From contig NZ_BMNE01000009.1 of assembly GCF_014646295.1 (NCBI RefSeq), positions 62,001-126,000 on the forward strand: a DNA stretch of 64,000 bases. The letters run 5' to 3'. Shown in pieces: positions 8,103 to 17,831 of the stretch (its first letter is position 1; each line of letters opens with the position of its first letter). The position numbers and the translations under genes were made by a program. Below the pieces are notes generated by a model. It did not search any database. It saw nothing but the letters and a program-made list of their open reading frames with translations, and had not been told where the DNA came from. This stretch comes from Nocardia rhizosphaerihabitans (GTDB lineage: Bacteria; Actinomycetota; Actinomycetes; Mycobacteriales; Mycobacteriaceae).

Positions 8103-9914
8103 CTATTCGGCGGGCTGGGCCACGGTGTCCTGGTGCGGGGTGACCGTGCCGCCGACGTCCTCGCGCCGCCAGGTCACCCGGTGCGGGATGGGCCCGTTCG
8201 GCAGCCACGGCATGGCCTCGACCGCGTCGGCGACCCGCCAGGTACCGCGTTCGAGCACGCCCAGCGCCGCGTCGACCACCATGTACTGCTGGGTGTCCTG
8301 GTGAATCGGCTGCGACTCCACCCACACCACGATCCATTCTCCCGGTGCGAACCCGACCCGCGCCTGCACCGCGTCGATGAGATCGAGGTTGTGCAGGTGG
8401 CCGTCACCGAAGTTGAAGCCGATCAGCGAGTTGCAGGCGAACTCGGCCTCGCGCACGGTCCAGCGATCGATCTCGGGAATGTGCTTGTACAGCAGGGAGA
8501 ACAGCCCGCGGCCCTGGCTGTGCATGGAACGCCAGGCGATGGTCTGCTGCATGGTGATCTCGGCGATCGCCGGCGGGTATCCCATGGCCAGCAGCTGGTC
8601 GACCTGATTGTCGGCGGGACGCCGCGCGATGGTGTTGAGCTTCGCTTCCGCGCCGGGCGCGAAGGCCCACAGCGCCGAGGCCCAGTTGCCCGCGTACTGG
8701 CGCATGGACGGCAGGAACGACACGAGGTCGGGGCGCAGATTGCCCAGGACGGGGAAGAAGGCGAGCCCGGCCGCGATCGCCACCGTCAGCCACGGCGAGG
8801 ACATGTCGAACACCCCGTAGCCCGCCGAGTTCGGGAAGCCGAGGAACAGGAAGACGGTCAGATAGGCGAACAGGATGTTCCACTCCAGCGGCACCGCCAG
8901 CGGGAAGGTGGAGGTGATGAACAGGTGGAAGACCACCATCATCACGACACCTGCCAGCGTCAGCCAGTAGTTCGTCGCGAACAGCAGCACGATCGGGGTG
9001 ATCACCTCGACGGTGGTGCCGCCGACGTGTGCCATGAACGAGGCGACGCGCGAGGGGCGGATATCGCGCGGGAAGTCACGGTAGTGCGCGCGCTTGATCG
9101 ACCGGAACGGCATGGACGGGCTGTTGGAGACCATCGGCGGCACCACATTGGTGAAGTGCTTGCCGAACTTGGAAGCACCGGCACCGACCCACACGATGAC
9201 GATCAACAGCTTGGCCGCGATGATCATGTCGGTGAACGGCAGCACCGCGAAGAACAGCAGTGCGGGCAGGTACTGCTCGCCGCGCGCGGCCAGGAAGATC
9301 GTCTTGTCGCGCAGTCCGCACAGGATGTACAGCACGATCGGCGCGATCAGCAGTGCGGGGCGCACCAGCCCGGAGGTGTTGTCCGGCAACGCTTCCAGCA
9401 GCGCGGCGGTGGTCCGTCCCGGTGCCAGCAGCGCGACCAGCAGGGACGCGAGGAAGCTCAGGTACAGCACCACGTCCAGCAGGGTGCGCGAGTCGCCGTC
9501 GGTGAACGGCACCCGATGCCACGGCCGCAGGCGGATGCTGCCCAGCCGGGCGAAATACAGCACGCCGCCGGTCATCGGCTTGAACTTGCCTGCCAGCGGT
9601 CCCCACGAACCGGCGACACCGATCGCTTCGAGCAGCACCGTCCACAGGACCAGCTTCTGGTAGACGATCGGCTGGTTCCACCACTGCGCCACATCCCAGA
9701 ACGGGCCGGTACCGGAGGTGGCCGTGGCGATCAGGACGCCGCCGAACATATACAGCACAAGCAATTTCGCGATGTAGATGGTGTGGATCATCTTCGGCGT
9801 GCCGAAACCGTATTCCGCCCAGTGCAGTGCCAGCGTCCGCATGCGTTCCCGCAGTGGTAGATCCAGAAATGTGTCGGTGTCCACCGGCGGGAAATCTCCC
9901 GTCTTGAATCCCAT
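8103..9914 (-). CDS. DUF3556 family multi-pass membrane protein
   Basis: A 603-residue protein with about eight hydrophobic segments between residues 45 and 370 (for example LVLYMFGGVLIATAT, LLDVVLYLSFLASLLVALL, NYWLTLAGVVMMVVFHLFI, WLTVAIAAGLAFFPVL), followed by a soluble domain of about 200 residues. It looks like the actinobacterial DUF3556 family, usually about 570-610 residues, whose function is unknown. The ATG at 9914 is preceded by GAAAGGGATCG. It lies between the acyl-CoA ligase and the desaturase-like flavoprotein in one direction of transcription, so the three probably act on one lipid substrate at the membrane (inference). The family name is given from memory and was not searched. 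Confidence 0.72.
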   Translation of the reverse strand: MGFKTGDFPPVDTDTFLDLPLRERMRTLALHWAEYGFGTPKMIHTIYIAKLLVLYMFGGVLIATATSGTGPFWDVAQWWNQPIVYQKLVLWTVLLEAIGVAGSWGPLAGKFKPMTGGVLYFARLGSIRLRPWHRVPFTDGDSRTLLDVVLYLSFLASLLVALLAPGRTTAALLEALPDNTSGLVRPALLIAPIVLYILCGLRDKTIFLAARGEQYLPALLFFAVLPFTDMIIAAKLLIVIVWVGAGASKFGKHFTNVVPPMVSNSPSMPFRSIKRAHYRDFPRDIRPSRVASFMAHVGGTTVEVITPIVLLFATNYWLTLAGVVMMVVFHLFITSTFPLAVPLEWNILFAYLTVFLFLGFPNSAGYGVFDMSSPWLTVAIAAGLAFFPVLGNLRPDLVSFLPSMRQYAGNWASALWAFAPGAEAKLNTIARRPADNQVDQLLAMGYPPAIAEITMQQTIAWRSMHSQGRGLFSLLYKHIPEIDRWTVREAEFACNSLIGFNFGDGHLHNLDLIDAVQARVGFAPGEWIVVWVESQPIHQDTQQYMVVDAALGVLERGTWRVADAVEAMPWLPNGPIPHRVTWRREDVGGTVTPHQDTVAQPAE

Positions 9915-10003
9915 GGCTCGATCCCTTTCTTCCCTGATTCCGGGCGCGGACGACCGCGACCGAAAGTCTGTCTTTCGTTCGAATTGAGCTGGTGCAGAAC
10001 CGC

Positions 10004-11446
10004 TCAGACGCGTGCGGCGATGACCCGCAGCTGTTTCTTGTCGATCTTGCCGACGGGGTTGCGCGGCATCTCCGCGGTCAACACGATCGCGGCGGGCACC
10101 TTGAACGTGGCCAGCTCCGCCCGGCAGTGCGCGGTCAGCTCCTCGACGGTGACCGTGGCGTGTGGCGCGGCCACCACGTGGGCGACGGGTACCTCGCCCA
10201 GCACGGCGTCGGGCACGCCGACGACGGCGGCTTCGTGGACCGCCGGATGGCGGTAGAGCGCGTTCTCGATCTCCTTGGGGTACAGGTTCTCCCCGCCCCG
10301 GATGATCATGTCCTTGATACGGTCGACCAGGACCAGGTAGCCGTCGGCATCGAAGTAGCCGACGTCGCCGGTGCGCAGCCGCCCCGCCACCACGGTCTTG
10401 GCGGTTTCCGCAGGCTTGCCGAGATAGCCGCGCATCACGTTCGGGCCGCTGATGACGACTTCCCCGGGTTCGCCGGGCGCCGCCGGCTCGCCGTCGGGAT
10501 TCATGATCGCCACCGTCTGGCCGGGCAGCGGTACGCCGACGGTGCCCGGCTTGCGCGGGCCCGCCACCGGATTGAGAGTGGAGGCGCAGGTGCCCTCGGA
10601 CAGTCCGTAGCCCTCGACGATCGGGACACCGTAGCGCTGCTCGAAGCGGGCGATGAGTTCGGCGGGCATGGGCGCCGCGCCGCAGATCGCCAGCCGCAGC
10701 GAGGACGTGTCGGGGCGCTCGCCGTCGGGCTGGGCCACCAGCATCGCGTAGATGGCGGGTACGGCCGAGAAGTACGTGGGACGGACCCGTTCGACGATGT
10801 CGAAGAACCCGGACGCGGAGAACTTGCCCGCGATGGTGGTGCGCCCGCCCGCCAGCAGCGGGGACAGCACGCTGACGACAATGCCGTTGACGTGGAACAG
10901 CGGCAGGATCAGCAGGCTGTGATCGCCGTCGTCCAGGCTGAGCGCATCGATGATCATCGTGCACATGGCGGCGAGATTCTCGTGCCCGAGCAGCACGCCC
11001 TTGGGTCTGCCCGTGGTGCCGCTGGTGTAGATGATCAGCGCCAGGCTGTTGTGCGGCGTGGCCACGGCGACCGGGCCCACCGGCTCGGCCAGTGCGGCGA
11101 CGTCGAGGGTGACCGCGGCCCGATCGGGGTCGCCGATCACGACCTCGGCGCCGGAATCCTGGATCTGGTAGCGGATGTCGTCGTCGGTGAGACCCGGGTT
11201 CACCGGCGTGACCGCGGCGCCGAGCCGCCAGGCGGCGAACAGCGCGACGACGAGTTCCACCCGGTTGGGCAGCACGACCGCGACGACATCGTCGGCCCGC
11301 ACACCCGCCCGGTGCAGGACCGCGGCGGCCGCCTCGACCCGCGCCAGGAACTGCGCGTTCGACAGCGCGCTGGTGTCGTCGGCCACGCTGTGCCCGTGCG
11401 GGTCGGCCGTGGCTCTGACGTCGGGCAATTCGGCGATGTGTCGCAT
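10004..11446 (-). CDS. AMP-dependent acyl-CoA synthetase/ligase
   Basis: A 480-residue ANL-superfamily adenylating enzyme that activates a carboxylic acid with ATP and usually transfers it to CoA. Motifs: YTSGTTGRPKG (A3, phosphate loop), YGLSEGTC (A5), RTGDVGYFDADGYLVLVDR (A7-A8) and the C-terminal lysine motif NPVGKIDKKQL (A10). No N-terminal extension or insertion typical of a fatty-acyl-AMP ligase is obvious, so a CoA ligase is favoured. GAGGA lies before the ATG at 11446. It is the first gene of the operon with DUF3556 and the desaturase-like protein, divergent from the PucR gene at 11608, which may control it (inference). Confidence 0.9.
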   Translation of the reverse strand: MRHIAELPDVRATADPHGHSVADDTSALSNAQFLARVEAAAAVLHRAGVRADDVVAVVLPNRVELVVALFAAWRLGAAVTPVNPGLTDDDIRYQIQDSGAEVVIGDPDRAAVTLDVAALAEPVGPVAVATPHNSLALIIYTSGTTGRPKGVLLGHENLAAMCTMIIDALSLDDGDHSLLILPLFHVNGIVVSVLSPLLAGGRTTIAGKFSASGFFDIVERVRPTYFSAVPAIYAMLVAQPDGERPDTSSLRLAICGAAPMPAELIARFEQRYGVPIVEGYGLSEGTCASTLNPVAGPRKPGTVGVPLPGQTVAIMNPDGEPAAPGEPGEVVISGPNVMRGYLGKPAETAKTVVAGRLRTGDVGYFDADGYLVLVDRIKDMIIRGGENLYPKEIENALYRHPAVHEAAVVGVPDAVLGEVPVAHVVAAPHATVTVEELTAHCRAELATFKVPAAIVLTAEMPRNPVGKIDKKQLRVIAARV

Positions 11447-11607
11447 GATTCCTCACCGGAGATGAATGTGATCTGGATTACATATCTCAAGGTAGGGCGC
11501 GGATACGGCGCCGACTACGGGCCCGCGGACCAGCGTTGCGGCGAGGTGTTGTGCCACGAGCACAAACAGCGCCGTTCGCCCGCTCACCGGGGGTACTGTC
11601 TGCGGCC

Positions 11608-12828
11608 ATGGCTCTCGACAACGATCCGCTCGTGCGGGAGGTGGCGCTGCGGATCAAGACGGATCTGGAGCGGTTGGCGCCGACGATGATCTCGATGTTC
11701 GTCGAGGTCATTCCTGAATTCCGGCACGACGACGAGGTGCGCAGGCTGATGGTGGCCAGCACCGACTCCAACCTCGCCGCGATCCTGGACATGCTGACCC
11801 TCGACATCGGCCTCGACGACATCACGGTGCCGCCCGCCGCCGCCGAATACGCCCGCCGCTTCGCCCAGCACGGCCTGTCGCTCGAGGCGCTGCTGCGCGC
11901 CTACCGGCTCGGCGAGAACATGTTCGTACAGTGGACGATGACGCAGCTGGCCGAGCTGAACCCGCCCACCGATGTCGCCCTTGCTGCCGCGGCGCGCATC
12001 GCGTTTTTGGTCAACAGCTACATCGACCAGGTGATCGAGGGCCTGATCGACATCTACGCGAGCGAACGCCGTCGCTGGGACGCGCGCACCGACGCCGCCC
12101 GCGCCGCCCAGGTCCGCGCGGTGCTCGACGCCGACGATCTCGACGTGTCCTCGGCCGAGCAGATGCTGTCGACCTCGCTGCGCGGCTGGCATCAGTTCGC
12201 GATGCTGTGGACCCCGCCCGGCACCCGCGAACCCGGCGCGGTGCTGCGCGCGGGCACCGCCCTGCTGGCCGCCGCGACCGGCAAGACGCCGATGACCGTC
12301 GAAGCCGACGACCACAGCCGGTGGGTGTGGATCTCTTCGGTGTCACGCCCGGCGCTCGACACCGAGGAACTGGTCCGGGCGCTGCGCGCCCAGCCGAATC
12401 TGTGTCTGGCCCTGGGTGATCCGGCCAGCGGCCTCGAGGGTTTCCGCCGCACCTTCCGCGACGCCCAGCGCGCACGCACCGTCGCGCTGGCGACCGGCAG
12501 GCGCGGGCTCACCGGTTACCGTGAGGTGGCGCTGTCCGCCCTGTTCACCGACCGCGTGCCCGAGGTGCAGGCGTGGGCGAGCCGGGTGCTCGGCGGGCTG
12601 ATGGCCGAGGACGACACCGCCGCGCGCCTCCGCGAAACGGTCCGCGCGTTCCTCGACGCCCGCGGCAGCTACACCGACGCCGCCGCCCGGCTGCACGTGC
12701 ACAAGAACACCGTGCATTACCGAGTGCGCAAAGCCGAAGAGCTGCTGGGCCATCCGCTCACCGAACGCAGGCTCGACATCGAGGTGGCGCTGCTGGCCTG
12801 CGCGCAGCTAGGGCTACCTAGGTCATGA
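11608..12828 (+). CDS. PucR family transcriptional regulator with RsbRD-like N-terminus
   Basis: A 406-residue regulator. The N-terminal half is helical and resembles the RsbRD_N module (PTMISMFVEVIPEFRHD, GLSLEALLRAYRLGENMFVQW). The middle is a degenerate GGDEF-like CdaR region, and the C-terminus is the PucR helix-turn-helix (ARLRETVRAFLDARGSY, then AAARLHVHKNTVHYRVRKAEELLG). The open frame starts 24 codons earlier, but the ATG at 11608 (MALDNDPLVREVAL) fits the family start. It is divergent from the acyl-CoA ligase operon, its likely target. Its TGA lies in the hexamer TCATGA shared with the stop of the convergent PucR gene. Confidence 0.88.
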   Translation: MALDNDPLVREVALRIKTDLERLAPTMISMFVEVIPEFRHDDEVRRLMVASTDSNLAAILDMLTLDIGLDDITVPPAAAEYARRFAQHGLSLEALLRAYRLGENMFVQWTMTQLAELNPPTDVALAAAARIAFLVNSYIDQVIEGLIDIYASERRRWDARTDAARAAQVRAVLDADDLDVSSAEQMLSTSLRGWHQFAMLWTPPGTREPGAVLRAGTALLAAATGKTPMTVEADDHSRWVWISSVSRPALDTEELVRALRAQPNLCLALGDPASGLEGFRRTFRDAQRARTVALATGRRGLTGYREVALSALFTDRVPEVQAWASRVLGGLMAEDDTAARLRETVRAFLDARGSYTDAAARLHVHKNTVHYRVRKAEELLGHPLTERRLDIEVALLACAQLGLPRS

Positions 12829-14046
12829 CCGGTCCCTCAGATGCGCGCGGCGGTGCCGTGGCGGGCGGGTGTGGAAGCTGCGCGCGATCATCGCCGAGCG
12901 CAGCTGCCACAGTCCCGAGCCCTGTGCGGGGTCGAGTCCGGTGAGGTGGGCGACGCGGCGGATGCGGTAGTCGACCGTGTTGGTGTGGATGTGCAGGAGC
13001 CGGGCGGTGCGCTGGCGGTTCATGTTGTTGGCGATGTGTACGCGCAGCGTCTCATAGAGCTCGGGGTGATTGTCCAACGGGCGCAGCAGCTCTCCGAGTT
13101 CGGCGCGGCCGGGGCCGGGGCGGGTCAGCTGGTATTCCAGGGCCAGGTCGGCGAACCGGTAGAGGCCGGGCGGGCAGTCGAGACGTTCGACCATGTCCAG
13201 CAGTTCGTGTGCGCGCTCGGCCGCCGCCGGGATCTCGTCGGTCGCCGCGGGCACCAGCGCCGCCATGATGTCGACGCGCGCGGCGCGCGAGAGTGACTCG
13301 ACGAGGGTGTCGAGTTCTTTGCCGGCCAGCAGATTCGCGGGGATCAGCAGGGTGCCGCCGTCGACCGAGAGCAGCGCCAGCGCCCGCTCGCCGCAGCGTT
13401 GCGCGAGCGCGGCCTGCACCCGGCGCAGCGTGCGGCGGGCGACGACAGCGCCGTCCATCCGGGAGTCGTGCTCGTCGGGATGTGCCTGGATCCACAGCGC
13501 CAGCACCGAATACGCGTCCGCGACAGCGATTCCGCACTCGCGGGCCATCGTCGCGGTCGGCTTTCCCGCGAGTAGCGCGGAGGCGAGCGTGTGGACCGCC
13601 GTGTGGTGTTCGCTCGCGACTTCGCGGTGCTCCCTGATGTAGGCACGGGACACGGTGGTGCACATCAGATCCGAGGTGGCGACGGCCTGGCGGAATCCGT
13701 CGAGCAGACTCGCGTGATCGTCGGTCGAGGCGAACTCCATTCTCCGGCGCAGGCTTTCGTGGACGGCGTGCAGGACGATGTCGATCGGGATCCCGTCGTG
13801 CGCCCAGCCCGCGGCGGCCACCGCGAGCTGGTCTGCCTTCTCCGCGACGTCGTGGCCGTCGAGGATCTCGCCGGCGATGTCCACGCAGATCCGGGTCACC
13901 GCGGCGTTCTCGCCCGCGGTCGCGTCGACCGGCCGGGGCCGGTGGGCCGCGGCGTCGTCGGCGACATGGCCGACGAGCCTGCCCGGGCGGGTACGCAGAT
14001 CACGCATCGGCCGCGAGATCGGTGGATGGTCCAGGTGGATGGTCAT
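12823..14046 (-). CDS. PucR family transcriptional regulator
   Basis: A 407-residue paralogue of the neighbouring PucR protein. It has an N-terminal helical sensor region (HAVHESLRRRMEFAS), a central CdaR-like segment and a C-terminal helix-turn-helix (YETLRVHIANNMNRQRTARLL, HIHTNTVDYRIRRVAHLTG). The ATG at 14046 is preceded by GAGGAGGAG, which fixes the start. It is convergent with the PucR gene at 11608 and overlaps it by six bases at the palindromic stop hexamer. A 345-bp gap separates it from the mycolyltransferase gene, which it could regulate (inference). Confidence 0.88.
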   Translation of the reverse strand: MTIHLDHPPISRPMRDLRTRPGRLVGHVADDAAAHRPRPVDATAGENAAVTRICVDIAGEILDGHDVAEKADQLAVAAAGWAHDGIPIDIVLHAVHESLRRRMEFASTDDHASLLDGFRQAVATSDLMCTTVSRAYIREHREVASEHHTAVHTLASALLAGKPTATMARECGIAVADAYSVLALWIQAHPDEHDSRMDGAVVARRTLRRVQAALAQRCGERALALLSVDGGTLLIPANLLAGKELDTLVESLSRAARVDIMAALVPAATDEIPAAAERAHELLDMVERLDCPPGLYRFADLALEYQLTRPGPGRAELGELLRPLDNHPELYETLRVHIANNMNRQRTARLLHIHTNTVDYRIRRVAHLTGLDPAQGSGLWQLRSAMIARSFHTRPPRHRRAHLRDRS

Positions 14047-14391
14047 CGTCGACTCCTCCTCGTTCGCTGTGTGCACGACTGTAGGCTGAGCGACTGCTCA
14101 CCTTCTACTCCTCTTCGGCAGCGTCCCGTTGATCTCATCGCAGGGCTCTGATCTGCGAATATTCCGTGAACGACAGCTGGCGGCAGAATCTGGATCGGCA
14201 TTTCGGAGACCGATGCTCAGTTTTCGGTGATCCCTTTGAGCGGACGTTGTTTCCTGTGCTGCATCGACATGTTGTGGTCGGCACCAGACCGCGGACGGCC
14301 GCACCTGGAAGGTGCCCAGACTCGGAATATCTGATCCCGGTCCCGCGAAATCCGGCCGTACCTTGACGGGAAATCGCCGTTCTCGCATCCG
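14047..14391. other. Intergenic region between pucR and mycolyltransferase
   Basis: 345 bp with lower GC than the flanks and no convincing gene: short open frames here lack ribosome sites and typical codon use. It must hold the divergent promoters of the PucR regulator and the mycolyltransferase. TTGACG at 14362-14367 could be a -35 element for the latter, but no good -10 follows, so no promoter is called. Confidence 0.4.
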
Positions 14392-15501
14392 ATGATGAGG
14401 TGCCGTGTGGGTATCGACCACGCCGAGCGTTTCCGTCTGGCGGCAGGCACCCGTGTCGCCGTGATGACCGTCGCCGCAGTGCTGGGAGTCAGCAGTAGTG
14501 ACGCGATGGCCGCGCCGGACGTTCCCGTCGACACCCCGGTTCCCGTGCGGGCCATGGCGGCGGCGCAACCCGCCGCCAACGGGTCTCGCCTGGTCACCGC
14601 GCGCCAGGGGCCGGGGCGTCTGGTCGACCTGATGGTGCACTCGGAGTCGATGGGCCGGTCCATCGCGGTGGAAGTGCTTCCGGCGGCGGATAATTCACGT
14701 CCCGCGCCGACCCTGTTGCTGCTCAACGGAGTCGACGGCGGAACCGACACCGGCATCTGGACCGACGGCAGCAATTGGCTCACCAAGACCGACGTCGAAG
14801 AGTTCTTCGCCGACAAACAAGTCACCGTGGTGATGCCGGTCGGCGGCGGGGCGAGCTTCTACACCGACTGGCTGGCCGACGATCCTCGGCTCGGCCGACA
14901 CCGCTGGACCACTTTTCTCACGAAAGAACTTCCGCCGGTGGTCGACTCCGCCTTCCGCGGCACCGGTGCGAGCGCGGTCGCCGGGCTGTCCATGTCGAGC
15001 GCCGCCGTCTTCCAGCTGGCCATCGAAGCACCGGGAACCTACCGCGCGGTCGCCGCCTACAGCGGCTGCGTACGCACCAGCGACCCCGGCGGTCAGGCGC
15101 TGGTCGACGCGGTGGTGATAGGGCACCAAGGCAATCCGTTCAATATGTGGGGTCCGCCGACCGACCCGCGCTGGGCCGCCAACGACCCCTACCTGCGGGC
15201 TGCCGAACTTCGGGGGACCGCGGTCTATGTGGCCACCGGCAACGGCTGGCCGGGATCGCTGGACACCCTCGACGGCCCGGGAATTCACCGCAATCCGGTG
15301 AAGCTGGCCGACCAGCTGCTGATCGGCGGTGTCCTGGACGCGGTCGCCGATCTGTGCACGCGGCAACTGCGGGATCGACTGCGGGAGCTCGATATTCCGG
15401 CCACCTTCGACATCCGGCCCAGCGGCACCCACTCCTGGGGCTACTGGGAACAGGACCTGCACAAATCGTGGCCACTGCTCGAGGCCGCACTCACCCGCTG
15501 A
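14392..15501 (+). CDS. Antigen-85-type mycolyltransferase / secreted esterase
   Basis: A 369-residue secreted alpha/beta-hydrolase of the antigen 85 family, which transfers mycolic acids between trehalose and arabinogalactan outside the membrane. The N-terminus looks like a signal peptide (GTRVAVMTVAAVLGVSSSDAMAAPD, cleavage probably after AMA). Nucleophile Ser200 sits in AVAGLSMSSAA, like the family GLSM elbow, and the catalytic His347 is in GTHSWGYWEQDL. Family hallmark segments include LLLLNGVDGG, VMPVGGGASFYTDW and TFLTKELPPVV. The start is uncertain between ATG 14392, ATG 14395 and GTG 14407. Its presence argues for a mycolic-acid-bearing host. Convergent with the mmpL gene. Confidence 0.9.
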   Translation: MMRCRVGIDHAERFRLAAGTRVAVMTVAAVLGVSSSDAMAAPDVPVDTPVPVRAMAAAQPAANGSRLVTARQGPGRLVDLMVHSESMGRSIAVEVLPAADNSRPAPTLLLLNGVDGGTDTGIWTDGSNWLTKTDVEEFFADKQVTVVMPVGGGASFYTDWLADDPRLGRHRWTTFLTKELPPVVDSAFRGTGASAVAGLSMSSAAVFQLAIEAPGTYRAVAAYSGCVRTSDPGGQALVDAVVIGHQGNPFNMWGPPTDPRWAANDPYLRAAELRGTAVYVATGNGWPGSLDTLDGPGIHRNPVKLADQLLIGGVLDAVADLCTRQLRDRLRELDIPATFDIRPSGTHSWGYWEQDLHKSWPLLEAALTR

Positions 15502-15543
15502 ATCACGCGCCCGGCCGCAACGTCCCATCGATGAGGGGCAACT

Positions 15544-17739
15544 TCAGCGTGGTTCGGCCGAGACCGGTGCGGAGTCTTCGGAGGGCGCGACGGCAGGGGG
15601 AGCGGGTCGGCTCGACCGGGTCATCCAGGCGGGCGCCCACCAGCAGGCGTCACCGAGCAGCCGCATGGTCGCGGGCACCAGCAGCACCCGCAGAATCGTG
15701 GCGTCGATGAGCAGCGCCGCCACCATGCCGAACGCGATGTACTGCATCATCAGCAGATCCGACAGCGCGAAGGCGCCGGTGACGACCAGCAGGATCAGTG
15801 CCGCCGCGGTGATGATCCGGCCCGTCTGCGCGATGCCTGCCCGCACCGCCTCGGTGGTCGTCGCGCCTTCCGCCCGTGCTTCGACGATGCGCGAGAGCAG
15901 GAAGACCTCGTAGTCGGTGGACAGGCCGTAGATCACCGAGACGATCACCACCAGAATCAGCGCCATGATCGGCTGCGGCGTGAAGCCGAGCAGGTCCGCA
16001 CCGTGCCCGTCGATGAAGATCCAGGTGAGAATGCCGAGCGTGGCGCCGAGCCCGAGCAGGTTGAGCGCGGCGGCCTTCAGCGGCAGGACGAGGGAGCCGA
16101 AGGTCAGGGCGAGCAGGGCGGTGGTGGCTAGGAAGACGAGCGCGATCATGAGGGGCAGGCGGTCGACCAGCGCGTCCAGGCTGTCCATGTCGACCGCGGG
16201 CTGGCCGCCGACCAGCAGCGTGGTCCCACTCGGCAAGGGCATCGACCGCAGATAGCCGATGGTCGCCTCGGCGTCGCCGGACGAAGCGAGGACCGTCTGT
16301 GAGGTGAGCACCTGCGGCTGGAACGGTGACTGCATCAGGGCCGGAAACGGCGTGGCGAGGCCGGGCGCGTGGTTGGCGGCGGCCAGCACGGCGTCGCCGG
16401 ACTTGGTGTCGAAGGTGACGACGACCAGGTCGATCGGGTCGATCTGGCGCAGCGGGAACAGCTCGTCGAAGTGCTGCTGGGCGAGCCGTTGCGGGTGCTC
16501 CGGTGGCAGGAACCGCTCGCTGATCGACCCGAAGGCCAGATTCTGCATCGGCAGGATGAGCAACAGCAAGCCGATACACACCGGAAGCGCCACCGCGAGT
16601 GGACGTTTCATCACACCGTCGGCGACGCGGCCCCACAGGTTCCCGGCCACCTGGTCCGGCGGAGCGGTCTTGCGGAACCAGTCGACGCCGAACCGGTCCA
16701 CCCGCCGCCCGATGACCGACAGCAGGGCGGGCAGCAGCGTGATCGAGGTGAGCGCGGCCAGTGAGACGGTGATGATCGCGCCATAGGCGAACGACCTCAG
16801 GAAGCCCTGCGGGAACACGAGGATGGCCGCGGCGGCCACCGCCACGATCGTGGCGGAGAACAGCACGGTGCGGCCCGCGGTCGACATCGCCCGCCGCACC
16901 GCGTCGTCGACCTCGCGACCCGCAGCGAGCTCTTCCCGGAACCGGCTCAACACGAACAGCCCGTAATCGATCGCCAAGCCGAGGCCGATCATCGAAACCA
17001 CGGGGGAGACGAACGAATTCACCTCGACCACCGTCGTCAGCAGCCGCAGCAGACCCCACGCGCCGAGCATGGTGAGCCCGCCGATGATCAGCGGCAGCGC
17101 CGCCGCGACGACGCCACCGAACAGGAAGAACAGCAGGACCGCCACCGCCGGGATCGCGAACAGTTCCACCCGCCGCTGATCGTGGGCCATGGTGTCGTTC
17201 AGCGCACCCGCCACCGGCTGCCCACCGGCGACCTCGACATCGATGCCGGGGAACTCGAACGCCGAGGCGACCGCGCGGAAGTTGCGCATCTGCGTGGTGG
17301 CGTCGGTGCCGCTGACGGCGACCGAGGCGAAGGCGTGCGCGCGGTCCGCCGACCCGAAGATGTCGGGCAGTGCCAGGCCGGTGTCGGTCGGCCAATAGGC
17401 GCCGTTGATCCGATCGATCTCGTTCGGGAACCGTTGCGGCAGACTGTTCAACTGCGCGACGACGGTGCCGGCGAATGCCGGATCGTCGATCGTTGTTCCC
17501 TCGGGTGCGTGGAACAACAAAATGACGTCGCCGCTGTGATCGCGCCCGAATGTCCGGTCACGCAATTGCGTCGCGCGCACGGATTCCGACGACGGATCGT
17601 CCCAGCCGCTCGAACTCACGTGCTCGCCGAGACCGATTCCGTACCCGCCGAGGGCAAGTAATCCGGCCACCAGCACCACGATCACCGTCCATCGCCTGCG
17701 CACCATGATGTCGGCCCACTGTGTCAACTCGGCGAACAC
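15544..17739 (-). CDS. MmpL family RND lipid transporter
   Basis: A 731-residue membrane transporter of the MmpL/RND family that moves lipids across the inner membrane. It has an N-terminal transmembrane helix (WTVIVVLVAGLLALGGYGIGLG), a first extracytoplasmic loop, a five-helix block (FAIPAVAVLLFFLFGGVVAAALPLI to VSLAALTSITLLPALLSVIG), a second loop from about residue 360, and a second helix block with the typical GLSTDYEVFLLSRIVEAR sequence matching GLAIDYGLFVLSRFREEL in the first half. The long C-terminal cytosolic tail of some MmpLs is absent. The start is GTG 17739 with GGGAGG upstream. It is divergent from the polyketide synthase, the usual arrangement of lipid export and synthesis in mycobacterial loci. 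Confidence 0.9.
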   Translation of the reverse strand: MFAELTQWADIMVRRRWTVIVVLVAGLLALGGYGIGLGEHVSSSGWDDPSSESVRATQLRDRTFGRDHSGDVILLFHAPEGTTIDDPAFAGTVVAQLNSLPQRFPNEIDRINGAYWPTDTGLALPDIFGSADRAHAFASVAVSGTDATTQMRNFRAVASAFEFPGIDVEVAGGQPVAGALNDTMAHDQRRVELFAIPAVAVLLFFLFGGVVAAALPLIIGGLTMLGAWGLLRLLTTVVEVNSFVSPVVSMIGLGLAIDYGLFVLSRFREELAAGREVDDAVRRAMSTAGRTVLFSATIVAVAAAAILVFPQGFLRSFAYGAIITVSLAALTSITLLPALLSVIGRRVDRFGVDWFRKTAPPDQVAGNLWGRVADGVMKRPLAVALPVCIGLLLLILPMQNLAFGSISERFLPPEHPQRLAQQHFDELFPLRQIDPIDLVVVTFDTKSGDAVLAAANHAPGLATPFPALMQSPFQPQVLTSQTVLASSGDAEATIGYLRSMPLPSGTTLLVGGQPAVDMDSLDALVDRLPLMIALVFLATTALLALTFGSLVLPLKAAALNLLGLGATLGILTWIFIDGHGADLLGFTPQPIMALILVVIVSVIYGLSTDYEVFLLSRIVEARAEGATTTEAVRAGIAQTGRIITAAALILLVVTGAFALSDLLMMQYIAFGMVAALLIDATILRVLLVPATMRLLGDACWWAPAWMTRSSRPAPPAVAPSEDSAPVSAEPR

Positions 17740-17831
17740 GGTCGCCTCCCGCCTGCCGTCGCTGCTCGGTTTGGTCGAACATGTCACCGTCCACGGCCGC
17801 CGAGGCGGCGAAAAGCGAACGTTCCGGCTGG

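Noticed and set aside
14166..14366. Short plus-strand frame in the pucR/mycolyltransferase gap
   Set aside because: No ribosome site, no recognisable protein and atypical codon use.
15544..17660. Long plus-strand and other-frame open frames within mmpL and pks
   Set aside because: High-GC shadows of real genes, rich in Arg, Pro and Gly and without motifs.
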